From: Galbula dea
Lineage: Eukaryota; Chordata; Aves; Piciformes; Galbulidae
Reading direction: 5' to 3'
NCBI GenBank assembly: GCA_013399015.1
Contig: VWZX01002921.1
Coordinates: 743,185-807,184 of the forward strand
Length of the DNA stretch: 64,000 nucleotides
Below the pieces are notes generated by a model. That model worked only from the letters and a program-made list of their open reading frames with translations. It did not search any database and was not told the origin of the DNA. This document shows, in pieces, positions 12,201 through 24,200 of the stretch; the first letter of the stretch is position 1; the number at the start of each line of letters is the position of its first letter. The translations under genes were made by a program, and so were the position numbers.

Positions 12201-15200
12201 TCTAAATTGCAGCATGACTTTAATGACAGTACTGTAGCATCTCCTCGGGGTTGGTTTGTTACAGGAGGACAAATTAAGCAAAGTATCCATACTAAATAAA
12301 AGATGTGTGTTTAACACATTTCTTTCCTTTTCTCCTCTAAGTTCTTGTTGTTTGAGTCATAGATACATTTATAAGATACCTGTAATAGAACATTAATAAT
12401 CATTTTAAGCTCTCTTCCACATGCTGCACAGGAGGTGCCTTCTGCTGGGATAATGACTAACCAGTTGGGTCTGGTATGGATCACTACTACTGAATTGCAC
12501 TGATTCTTAGATGAGTACTTATATATTGGGGTTTCTTGTCATGCATATACTTGATTTTGAGAGACAAAGCAGAAGACAGGACTGGTGGCAGTGCTACCTG
12601 GGAAGGGCGTGATGGAATTGATGCACAGAGCAAAAACACTCCATGTCTGGTGTGGAAAAGTCCTAAGATGACCTGGCTTGGAGTGTGAAAAAAGTTCTTA
12701 CGTGAGCTGTAAGGAATATGCTGCTGTTTGCCAGCAGCAGACATTTTGTCGTGTTTCTGAAAGCTAAGATTGAATCAAGGACTCCAGAAAAGAGTTAGAA
12801 CAGAGACAAAAAGGTTCTGCCAGTTGTCCTGCTGATATTGCAGAATTCCTGTGGTAATGACCACCTGAGAAAACATTTTTGGATTCTCTTTTGGAACTCA
12901 AGGTCAGATTATTTCTTAGTATGGCTTTTTAACAGTGTGTTAACCTGATGCTCGGTCTGTGCAGAACTGGATGATCTGACATTTGGGCACTTACATCAGA
13001 GCCAAAACTTGCATGACATTCAGGGCTTGGAACTAGATGATCTTTAAGATCCCTTCCAACCCAAACCATCCTATGATTCTAAGACTAGTTATGGCAGTTT
13101 AGTAGACTTTCTGGTAGCAGGCTTTTTTTGTTCCCTGGGAAATAGATGTGCTTAAACATTTGAGTGAGCTTTTAGATTCTTGCACCTTCTCAATTGGCAA
13201 TAACTACTTCAATTTAAACAGCCACTTTGTTCTTTCTGGATAGTGGCTATTAATAGCTTAAAGCATATAAAAGATGCTGTCAGGGCACAAATGGGTAATG
13301 ATTTATTGCATTTTCGGTGGCATAGCTCCAAATAGAAGAGGCATAGTGGCTACTTCTCTTTAGTCCTTGTTACACAGTTACACATATGCCTAATACCACA
13401 TCGCAGAATTCTTGCTTACTGCCAGGAAAGTGACATTTCAGATGATGTTCCTTAAGAGCAGGAGTAGTAAACAAAGTGATAATGATTTTCTCCTCTAAGG
13501 TCTCAGTTTATGTTGTTCTAAATGTAGGATGCAATTAATATGGTATTCCACAAAGAGTAAGAGCACAGTTAGGCTGCTTTCTTAAAGAACAAAACAAACA
13601 GGAAAAAAAACAAAACCAAAAACCCCACAAAACCAAGAATGCCCAAGAGAGAGAGAAAGCAAGAAAGAGGGGCAGATATCACTTCAGTGCTGACGTCTGT
13701 GAGGAACTTGAGCCTACTTAAAATTGTTGTGTCTAAGTGTCTGGGGAGGCCCTCCAAACATGCTTACTCTGTAGAGGTTTATTTCTGATCTTGAGCTCAA
13801 CATATTAACTGTTGCAAGTACTCATGAAGTAAGCATAGCACAGTTACCTGCCAAGTATATATAAGTAATGTAGTTGTTATTTCTGGGATATTTCTAGTCA
13901 CTGAGGGAATAGTCTGGGAGATTGTGCTATACATTGAAGAGACTTGTTCCCTTCAGTCAGTCCAGTTACTTATCTAGCATACATTCATGTATATATAATC
14001 TCAAACATAACCTTGACTTAGGTCCAGATCCAAGCTCTGTGAAAAATAAATTTAAGCATTTCCTTTTAACTTAGGACCTGACATGGAGTAATGCTCTTGG
14101 CATTTAACTTTAACTCTCTTGAAGTTGCCTAGTCTCACCTAACCATTGGAATCTTACAATAGCCCAACAGTACCTTTCATTTGTTTAGGTTTTTAATCAC
14201 ACACTTTAAATTCTGTGCCCTTTAGAAGTCTAAGTTGCCATTTTCCAAGACTGGCAGATGCATGAAGGTTAGACTCTTTGCTGGAGTTTCTACTGTATGC
14301 ATTTACTGGCTGCTTATCTTGGCCATGCATGTTTCCCATAGAAAGAAACTGAGCACTGTTGATTGAATGGGGCAGTTTGCAAGGTCTTGTCATAGTTGTT
14401 AATGAATTGGAGCTCGCAAGTAAAAGAGAACCGAAAGCTTAATTTGAAGGGCTGTAGTTATATCTTTGTATTCCTTTACAAAAGGGCAGGGCTTTTTGTT
14501 GTAGCTACCTGTAATGAAACCATAAAGCCACCTAGTATACCATCTACACAAGCTGATTTCAGTGTAGGTTATTTCAGTAAGTTAGGGTAAGGCCTATTTT
14601 CTTGGGGTTTTTTTCCTGAATATTCAGGTTTTGTAGTGACAGATGTTTCAGAGCTGTGAGTAACGACATAAGAAGACCATGTCTCCGGTTAGCATTTGTC
14701 ATATCTCTGTTGACTTTTGTTCAGCTGCAGCACTAGATACTGGATGAAGATGGGACCCATAAATGGCTTTGTATACATAAATAAAACCTCTTTGTGGAAG
14801 ATGGAAGTTGTCATAGATAAGCAAAACCAGCACTGGGAACAGACAATAGGAGAATTCCATCTGATCATGCTGACTTCTGGTAGCTGCATTGTATGGCAGT
14901 GGAGGTTATTAATGCTAAGATCATCAAATCTTAATGCAAATTGATATGACTTTAATATTTGACATTTTTATTCATATAAGTAAAATCTAAGCCCTAGGCT
15001 GTAGTTCCTTTTTCAGGGTTAAGAAAAGCTTTTTTTAATTCTATGGTATGTTTTCTGTATACAAAACTATTGCATGTTTTATTGCAGATTTTAAATCTTA
15101 AAACACTGCATACTGTTCTGTATTGATGCAAGGGAGATGGTTGTAGGATAATCCTTTGTGTTTAGGTAAGCATGCCAAGTAGACCCACAAGGGTCATGAG

Positions 15201-18200
15201 CCTGTAACTGCAGAGATGTAAATGCAATTAAATAAGCATGAGTTGTTGGTAGTCTGATAATGGGAATGTGGTCTGGAGTCCTACCAAGCATGATCACAGA
15301 ATAATTTCGGGGGGGTTTCCCTACTAAATGTGAAAAATTTTTCTTATCCCTCCCTATAAAAGAAGAGAAGACCAAAGGGAGAAAGTGACTGTACAGAGGA
15401 GACAGCACAATGAAACACTTGCAAAATGCTGTCATTGTGCAAGCAAGGATTTTTCTCTGATTTTTTCTAGTTAAAAGTACTTTTAAGAATTGCCAATGAT
15501 TAAAGTTAAGGGAAAAAAAAATCAAGGAGAAACATTTTAGACATGACAGTATCTCTCATTCAAAGAGAAAGAATAGAAAAATCCATCTGAACCGTTCAGC
15601 ATGATTTTTTTCTATCTATAAAATCTGCACTTACTCACTGTTACTCAGAGCTTTCTAATTGCACATGTGGAGAAGATGTTCTACAGTTGGCACTTTTCCT
15701 TTTTTATAGCTGTGAGTCATATATCCTGCATAACAGATTAATTCTTTTAGAGGTGATAACTCTCAAGCATTTTAAGAGCATTCAACTTCATGTGCTTGAT
15801 GCAAATGTCTAATTGATTCTACTGCATGAGTGATTTATTGTTTTCAATTTGTTGTGTCTGTGTATTGTGAAGTTGATGTTAACATTGTTTCCTCACCACC
15901 CCTTCCTCTGTGTATGAACAAAGGCATGTCGATGTAAGTACTGCGTGGAGTAGCTCAGATGCTCTCAATCTCCTGCAGACACATGCTGTTCTCATAGTGC
16001 ATGAAGATTTGGACCATGCTAAAATGTACAGAAGCATTCCAATGTCCTCTTGAACTGTGCTTTCAGTCACACGTGCTTTGAACTCTCAGGTTTGCTATAC
16101 TATGCTGGCCACGGCTATGAAAACTATGGAAACAGTTTCATGGTTCCCATTGACGCTCCAAATCCCTACCGGTCTGCCAACTGCCTGTGTGTGCAGAACA
16201 TCCTCAAACTTATGCAGGAGAAAGAGACGGGGCTTAATGTATTCCTACTGGATATGTGTCGGAAAAGGTATGATCCTATAATCCACCAGCAGAGGGCGCT
16301 GACATTAGCTGTTTGAGGGATGCTTTTGCCCAACGATAGAGCAACAGGGTCTAATGACTGGAGTTTTGGGAGCAAGCTGCCAAGTTCACTGCAGCAACAG
16401 ATTAAAACTGAGCCTATTTTGCAAATGAACACATAAAACTGAACAGCCACTTTGAGAGAATAGCAAGGGATCTTGAGAGAAAGCTGGACTTCATGCTGAG
16501 GAGAAATCTTTAGTCTAGGCTGAGAATTCACTGTACTTGGAAACTCATGGTTCTGAGTATTCACAGCCTGCGCCTGGGTGCCTTTAAAATCAATAGGACT
16601 CATATAGACTTATTTTGCCTTTGGCCTTGGATGGAAATGTGAAGCTGGTCATTAGACTTTCTGTTTCTATGGGTAGATATTTGCTTCTTGATTTGATTAC
16701 ATTATTTTTCTATTGTTATTTAAAAGTTATAAAGCTTCACTCTTTCTAGATAAAAGTGAAATGAGGTGAATTAAGTGAAATTCTTAACATTAGTGAAAAT
16801 TCTTGACAGTAGTGAATTGCTTAGAGAAGAAAAGATGCCCTTTCCCCTTGCATCATTAACCATCTTAATCATTACAGGGAGGAAGGAGAATCCATGTGAT
16901 CAAAGGCATATTAATTTGACAGAAATGAAGTGCTTAGTTTAGAAATCCTCAGAGGAATGGATTTTGTCAACTGCTTTTATACTGGGGATGTTGTATCTTT
17001 ATTTAGAGCTTAAAAATCAAGTAGTTCACAAACTGGTTGAGGTTGGAAAGGAACTCTGGAGGTCATCTGGTTTATTGGCTTTCTCTAAGCACAGTACTAT
17101 TTTCTTTCAGCCTTAAGAGACTACTACCCAATTAAATTTGCACTTGAAACCAGCTCTTCAGTCAGCACTTATGAAAATTTGTCTCTTAAGGCATGTTTCA
17201 GAATAGAAGATTGCTAATGCTTTAATGTTTGTAGAGCCTGTAAACTTTGCTGCTAATGAAATGCCACTGACCCGGTTCATCTTCACCATCTGCTGCCCAA
17301 ATAGGAATATGGCTGTGTAAGCCTCGTGTTAACTATGCAGGCACTGTTGGGATTTTTACTTCCAAAATAAATAAAATTAAAAGTGGGTATTGGTTTTTTT
17401 CCAACCTAAAATGGCTAGCTATCAGATGCCATTTTTTGAAGAGATTGTAGCCAAATTATATCGGTTAATGTTGCATGCCCTTACCTGGATAATGCATGAT
17501 ATCTGACTGTGTCTTTACATTGTCTTCATGAGGAGTGTTGATGATGCTGATATTTTGCTTTTAGCAGTCAGGATCAGCAGATGTAGGAGAAGAAAAAATT
17601 ACTGTTTCTGAGCTGTGCTGTTTTGGTATTTTGAACAACCACAGAGTTTGTTACCATTATTAGTTTCAAATTATTATTTTACTTTTTTGTGTTTCTGTTT
17701 ATTGCAGAAATGAATATGATGACACCATTCTTATCTTAGATGCTCTGAAGGTTACAGCCAACATTGTTTTTGGATATGCAACGTAAGGAAATTTTTCTCT
17801 TGCTGTGTCACAGAGATGTTGAATCCAGAAGGCACCATTGAGATTGTACAGCTAATCTTTTACAGAAAAATACCGGCTGGGCTGTTAAAGAACCAGTGAT
17901 TTATATCTGTATCTGTGTCCTCGTACTCTCTCTTTTGCTTTGTTCTTTGAGTCGCTCTGCAGTCTGACTGACTGTGGAAATGCATATGTAAGGATTCCCA
18001 TTCAGATGCAGGGTAATACCAGTGAGATAACTGCCTGCAGCAAACCAGAAACTACTGGACAGTGCTCCAGACCTTTCTCTACTGGTTATTTGTAGGAGTG
18101 CTCTCCTCATCTAAGTGTTATTTATTAGAGATGAGACACAGGGAAGAAAAAAGGAAATTCTGCCCTCAAGACCAACAAAGTTCTGTTTGTTGGTGCTGAT

Positions 18201-21200
18201 GGGGACGGGGATGTTATGTCCTGTGTGTTCCTAATGGTGTTTGCTGCACTGTGAGCCTTGTAGGGAAGGTCTAGTACTGTGGAGCAGGTGATGAACTATA
18301 ACCTGTGTGCTGTACCCTCTTTGGTCATGTGTCTCTTCTGTTTGTGCCAGTTAAATTTTTAGAAAAGAATGTGTTAGAAATATAAAGTAGTGAATTATTG
18401 GAGGAGTAGCATATAGATTGGCCCCTGTGTTTCTTATTCTAGGTGTAAAGAATAAAGTTACAACTGCAATTGAAAATATTTGAGGAGGTTACATAAGCAG
18501 AAAGCTAAATAACTTCTCTATCAGTTTTCAAGTCAAGTGGAAAAGCTGCTAAATAGGAGCAGGCAAGAGCTTTAATAAAATCTTCTATGAGAAATTTAAG
18601 CTCGTCATGTAAAGAGTTTGACATCAGCTCTGTTCTGTGGCTTGGCTGTAAGTGAAATCTTCCCAGGATGAGCTGCTTGCAGATAAAACATGGAGAGCAG
18701 GCTGGCCTTAGACACAACCTGGTTTTCAGATTGTAGGGTTTCTTTCCCCTGTTCGCAACATAACTTTACTCCTTTTGCCCTCATGTTGATCTTAGTCATG
18801 CAGATGTTAACACTGTCTGATATTGATGATCTCATAGGTGCCAAGGAGCAGAAGCTTTTGAAATTCAGCAGTCGGGATTGGCCAATGGAATATTCATGAA
18901 GTTCTTGAAGGACCGCTTGTTAGAAGACAAGAAGGTTACAGTACTTCTTGATGAGGTTGCAGAAGGTGAACTCCAGCTTACTGCACTAAGTCTTCTCAGC
19001 CTGCATTGCTAAAAGCTTCTTTCCTTAAATGTTGTTCTCATGGTAAATGTGTTACACTACTTAAAGCTCTTTCCTGTTGCATTTTGTTAAAATAACAGCT
19101 TCATTAAGCCCAGTTCATGAAACTCTTTGCTCTGCCTCATATCTTCCCTTTCCTTCACCTTTCTTTCCTTTTGGGATGTTCTGGCTGTTACTGTTTTGTG
19201 AAAAGAGAACCCTGTAATCTACTCATCGTGCTGTCTGGGATATATGTATGTACATACTACATCTTTAGTTTCTATCCCACGTTCTGCCGCTCTCAGCCTG
19301 TTTAAAGCAGGAAAAGCAGCAGAACAGACACCTGCTTCCATTCTGCAATGGTCACAGACCAGTCAGTCTTCTTTCAACTTGCATAAGGAGTTTACAAATT
19401 CTATAATGAACAGATATCCAGAAATACTCTCACCCTCATCCTTTTTGTCCTTGCTTTTAGATGTTCTTAAGTGGGTTAATATTCCCTGGAGTTTCTCCTT
19501 CCTCTTCTCCCCTCCTTCCCCATAAGAATATGTCACAATTCTGCCAGCTCCCGTTTTCCCTATGCTTCCCTAAATGTCCTGTAAAATACAACTGACTGGT
19601 TGCTTCATCTGTACTGCCAGGTTAATGTCACATGCTGTAGATGTTCTGATGTGTGACCTAGTACTTATCTCAGTCTTTAACTTGCAGTGGAAAGATGGAT
19701 TTGTCAGGCAATGTGACGACCGTTGTTGTCAGTATTGCAAGATACTGGGTTTTAGAAGGTACACTGGTGCACTGATGACTTTTGAAAATGTTTCAGAGGA
19801 GTGTCCATGTTTAAAGTGTTCCATGTAAGCAGCCTTCATTTCATTTTTTGAGGAACTCATCACTGGAAATTCTCCAGGAGTTTTTTAATTGCCTTTGCAG
19901 GCCATGGGTTTTGAGGTTCTGCATGCAGCAAAACTGTCTGAAAATGTCACCCTTAAATCTACTTGAACCTCATTATAGAGAGACCTTAGTAAACTGGAGT
20001 AAATTTTAATCACAGACTGGTTGAAGTTGGAAAGGACCTTCTGGAGTTTGCTTGAACAGGTTTTGAAAAACGTGAGTGTGTTGACTAGGAGACTTGCAAA
20101 ATGTGCAGGACGTGCTGTTGTGGCCTGGAGTTTTTATGGATGTGCTGACACTGGCAGAACCACAGCAACCACAAAGCATTGAGCTGGTGTACTTAATTTA
20201 CTTAGAGTTTCAGCAGGATTGATTTTGAAAGAAACTGTATGCATCTTATTTTTAGATATGGGCAAGTGTCACCTTACCAAAGGCAAGCAAGCTTTGGAGA
20301 TCCGCAGCAGTTTGTCCGAGAAAAGGGCATTAACTGATCCCATTCAGCAAACCACGTCTTCTGCAGAGTCTCTGGCACGAAACCTACAGTGGGCCAAAGC
20401 TCATGGTATAGTACAGTATATTTTTAGATGATCCTACTGTCACAGTGGGAAAAAATAAGAGGATGTACTTCCTTGATTATCTCTAGTCTGTGAGTTGTGA
20501 TATTGAATGGAAATGGAAGAAATTAAGATCCATAGCAGAGTTTTCATGAGTATGTTCAGATCTTGGAAGTGTTTGTATTGGGTTTTACCTCTACATGAGA
20601 TTGTGGTGAACAAGGTGGCGTCTAGAATTCATCCTGAGAAAGTATATTTAAGAGCACTCAAACTCTGTAGGGGAAACTTGATACAAGTTTGCCTTCTAGG
20701 ATAATCCCCCAGCAGTCTTTGTGTCTAACTAGTGGATGGTGTCCCTGCCAGGCAGGGGGGTTGGAACTAGATGATCTTTAAGGTCCCTTCCAACTCTGGA
20801 CATTCTGTGATTCTAACGGTGATGTATTTTGAGAGACATCTTTAATCTCATTCTAAAGCCATCACCCAAAAAAATAACCAGGTGGGCTGTGTGGTAAAAG
20901 TGCATGATGAAGAGGAGTTTTCAGTGTATACAGCTAAGAAAACTTAAAAGAAAGGTGAGATCAGTTGCAGGCTTTCTAGATGTCTTTTAAGAAGGCCAGT
21001 GGGTCTTAGGACCTTTATGTCTTTTTCAGCTAAACGTGCTGGAGTGAGTTTTAAAATTGCTTTGACAGATTGGGCAGAAGGTCAGGGATGACATTTGTAA
21101 GACATGTAGTCATGTAAGCAGACTCTTTCACAGATGTAGTTTTTTATTTGTGGAATAAAGCCCTTAATTCTTGTGTAAGTGATTGAAATGCAAAAGAAAA

Positions 21201-24200
21201 ATTACAAAGACATAATGTTATCTTATGGTTTATTTGTTTTAAGCCATGCATAGAAGAGAATGTGTTTGGAATTTGGGAAGAGAATAACCTTTATATTTGT
21301 ATAAAGGTATGTCATGATAATGTTAAATAATCCACTTCAGTGGGAATAGAAAAATAAGTACAAAGCATACAGACACAGACTGATGTCATTGATACTTGGA
21401 GACTTTCAGATATATTCCTATGGATTGAGAAAGAACCAAAATATAAACAAGGAAAAGGCTGCAGGCTAAGCTTTCTGAATGTGTGGATGGGCTGTGACAG
21501 GGAAGAGCTGAGCCTGCAACTTGTCCTGCTGTCAGATTTCAAAGGTCCTGATAATGCTCTAGCTGTGTATCATATATATTGGATGTAGACTGTATTAGCC
21601 CAATGGTTTGGTTACAGTAAACATGGCCTTGCTAGTTACTCAGAGATTGGGAAGAAACGTGTGAGGCAGGAGCTCAGTCAGCTCCGGCAGTGCCTGCCAG
21701 TTCCCCTGTGATACCAGCAAACAGTCTTGCTGCCTGATTAGCTTCCAGCCTGCTTTGCTTCAGTGTAAATGTGCACGTGATAAGTAGGGGGAGGGCAGGA
21801 GGAACAGACCTATACCTTTTAAAACTTTGAGATTTAAACAGAAGTTATGTTTTGTTTTTAATATCAAATACATCTGCTGAGTTTTATCTAGAATGGAATG
21901 ATGTGTCATGTATTTGCAGAGCTTCCAGAAAGTATGTATCTTGAATTCACGTGTGGTGTTCAGATTCAGTTGGGGTTTGCGGCCGAGTTTTCCAATGTCA
22001 TGATAATCTACACGCGAATAGTCAAGAAGCCACCTGAGATAGTAGTTTGCAGAGCCTACGTCACAGACTTCGCACTCGTAAGTGCTTCCTATTGGGGGCT
22101 TGGTCATCTCCCTCCACTGAAGTTGAAAATTGTCTACTCTGTCCTTGTCAGACTGCATCTTTTGTAATCAAATGGGTCACTGCTGAGCTCAGGTGTTGAC
22201 ATGAGTGTGTCTGTGCAGACACACACTGTCCTGCTTTGGGCTGGAGCAGAACCGATTCTGTTCGGTGGCCTTGCTCCAGCCTAAACCAGCACACACACAT
22301 GTTCTTTTGTTGTTTTTTGTTGGGTTTTTTTTTCCTTCTAAATGCATATTTTTAATATATCTATAAATATACTAAAATCAATCTAGGCTCATCTTTTTCA
22401 AAGTCTCCTTTGTTTTTCATTATTCAATATCAAGTATTTGTTATATTTAATTAAAGAAGTTAAATGTCAGTAACTCCTGTGTGAGCTGAGGACACGTCTA
22501 CCTTTCAGGACATTTCTTAGGCTATAGTTTTACAGTTCTTTGCACCTGAGTGATCCTGTCCAGTTCCATTGATGCTACCCAGCTGATTACAGTAAAGTGG
22601 AGGATAAGAGTAAAACAAAAAGCTTCTTGGGGAAAAAAACCCTTTTTTGATGCTTGTGAAAGAGGTCATGAGGCAGAAAACCATTTTAGATAGATCAGAC
22701 TTCTGATGCTTTATGAATAAAGTCTTTGAGTTAGTGTGCATAATAATTACATGTGTTTTTAGCCCACAGAATTAGTGTTACAGCACTGTACTTTGTAGAA
22801 GTTAGGTAAACAATAAAGCAACCCTGAAGCAAGCACAGCAAGTTTGCCAGGAGCCATCAGTATAAAAGGGTAACTCGTAACCTCTTTCTGCCTGTGACTA
22901 ACAGTGGTTTCATCAGCTTTTGCTGAAACAAAAGGCATCAAGACTTGTGTTTTCTTTCCTTTTGAGAAGGATGAAATGCTGACTTTATATGATCTACAAA
23001 TTCTGTACCATTAAGTTCTCATTTCTTTCTTTGTAACAGGACCTGGATGTGGATCCTAAAGAAGCCAATAAAGGAACTCCTGAAGAAACTGGAAGCTATT
23101 TAGTATCAAAGGACCTTCCCAAACACTGCCTCTACACCAGGCTAAGTTCACTGCAAAAACTAAAGGTTAGCATATCTTTTTATAAATGTGTGTATGTATA
23201 TATTTATATAGACACATACATAAGTCAGTTCAAAAGGCTCAGATTAATCATGTTGTTTTGCTGTTCTGTTGAGGTACCTGTATATTGTCTGTATAGTAAG
23301 TAACGTGTCCTTAGCTGAAAAATAAAAGCCAAGGAATCTTATGTGCTATGCAATCCTGATACCATCGTGCAAAGCTGTTTGTTTTTCCTAGGCCCGTACT
23401 GAACTTGACAAGATGATTATTTTTGTGAAGGTCATCCACTGCACACTGTGGGGAAGTTCTGTACCCTGCAGTACAAGAAGAGTGTGACCTGAAGCAGAGC
23501 TGTGTTCTTACAAAGTTGTTAGTAGGAAATGAAAATGTTCCATGTATCATCTCCTTCCATTCCTGTGCTCATGGGCATGCAGTTTTTGAAAGGCTCTCAC
23601 TGCAACCTCCTGTGAGGCTCTTAAGTTTATCTTTGTATCTTTCTGTCATGAGTATCTGTGCTGGACATCACTCGGTATTATTTGGTTCTTCAGTGCTTTT
23701 GGCAGCTGGTGTAATACAAGTGCTTCTGGAAGTAAAGACTAACAGGTGGTGTTAACCAAAAGAGGTCCTCTCTAAACGACTCTTGTCTAACCTATGTCTT
23801 TAGCTCCTAAAAAGGTTAGTCTCTTTCTCCAGTAGACTATGCCTCTTTCAGTGTTCCCTGTATTTTTTTTTTATGTGGGGAGGAAGTATAACTTTTATCC
23901 CCCCCTCCCTCCTCTTTCCTCTTTTGCAGGAACACTTGGTCTTCACTGTTTGCTTACACTATGAGTATCCAGGAATAGAAGATACGATGGACGAAAGAAA
24001 GGAGGTTAATGTTGGGAAGCCCCTTATTGCTAAACTAGGCCTTCATCATGGATTCAAAAATAGTAACTGTCTCCAGACTTGTTGCATGGCCAAGAATCCT
24101 TTACATAATCAAATAGAATCAAGTCCAGCGGCAACTAAATACTATGTCCCTAGTCATTGCCAACCACATTCCTGTCCAGGCATTTATCATCCAAACCGTA

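Larger units (their letters stand above)
16268..23929 (+). other. MALT1: MALT1 introns 11-16
   Basis: These introns fall between the listed exons. They contain three CR1 tails (17.0, 20.0 and 20.8 kb) and the inverted repeat at 22.2-22.3 kb. The rest is AT-rich sequence without further exons that I can support. Confidence 0.8.
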
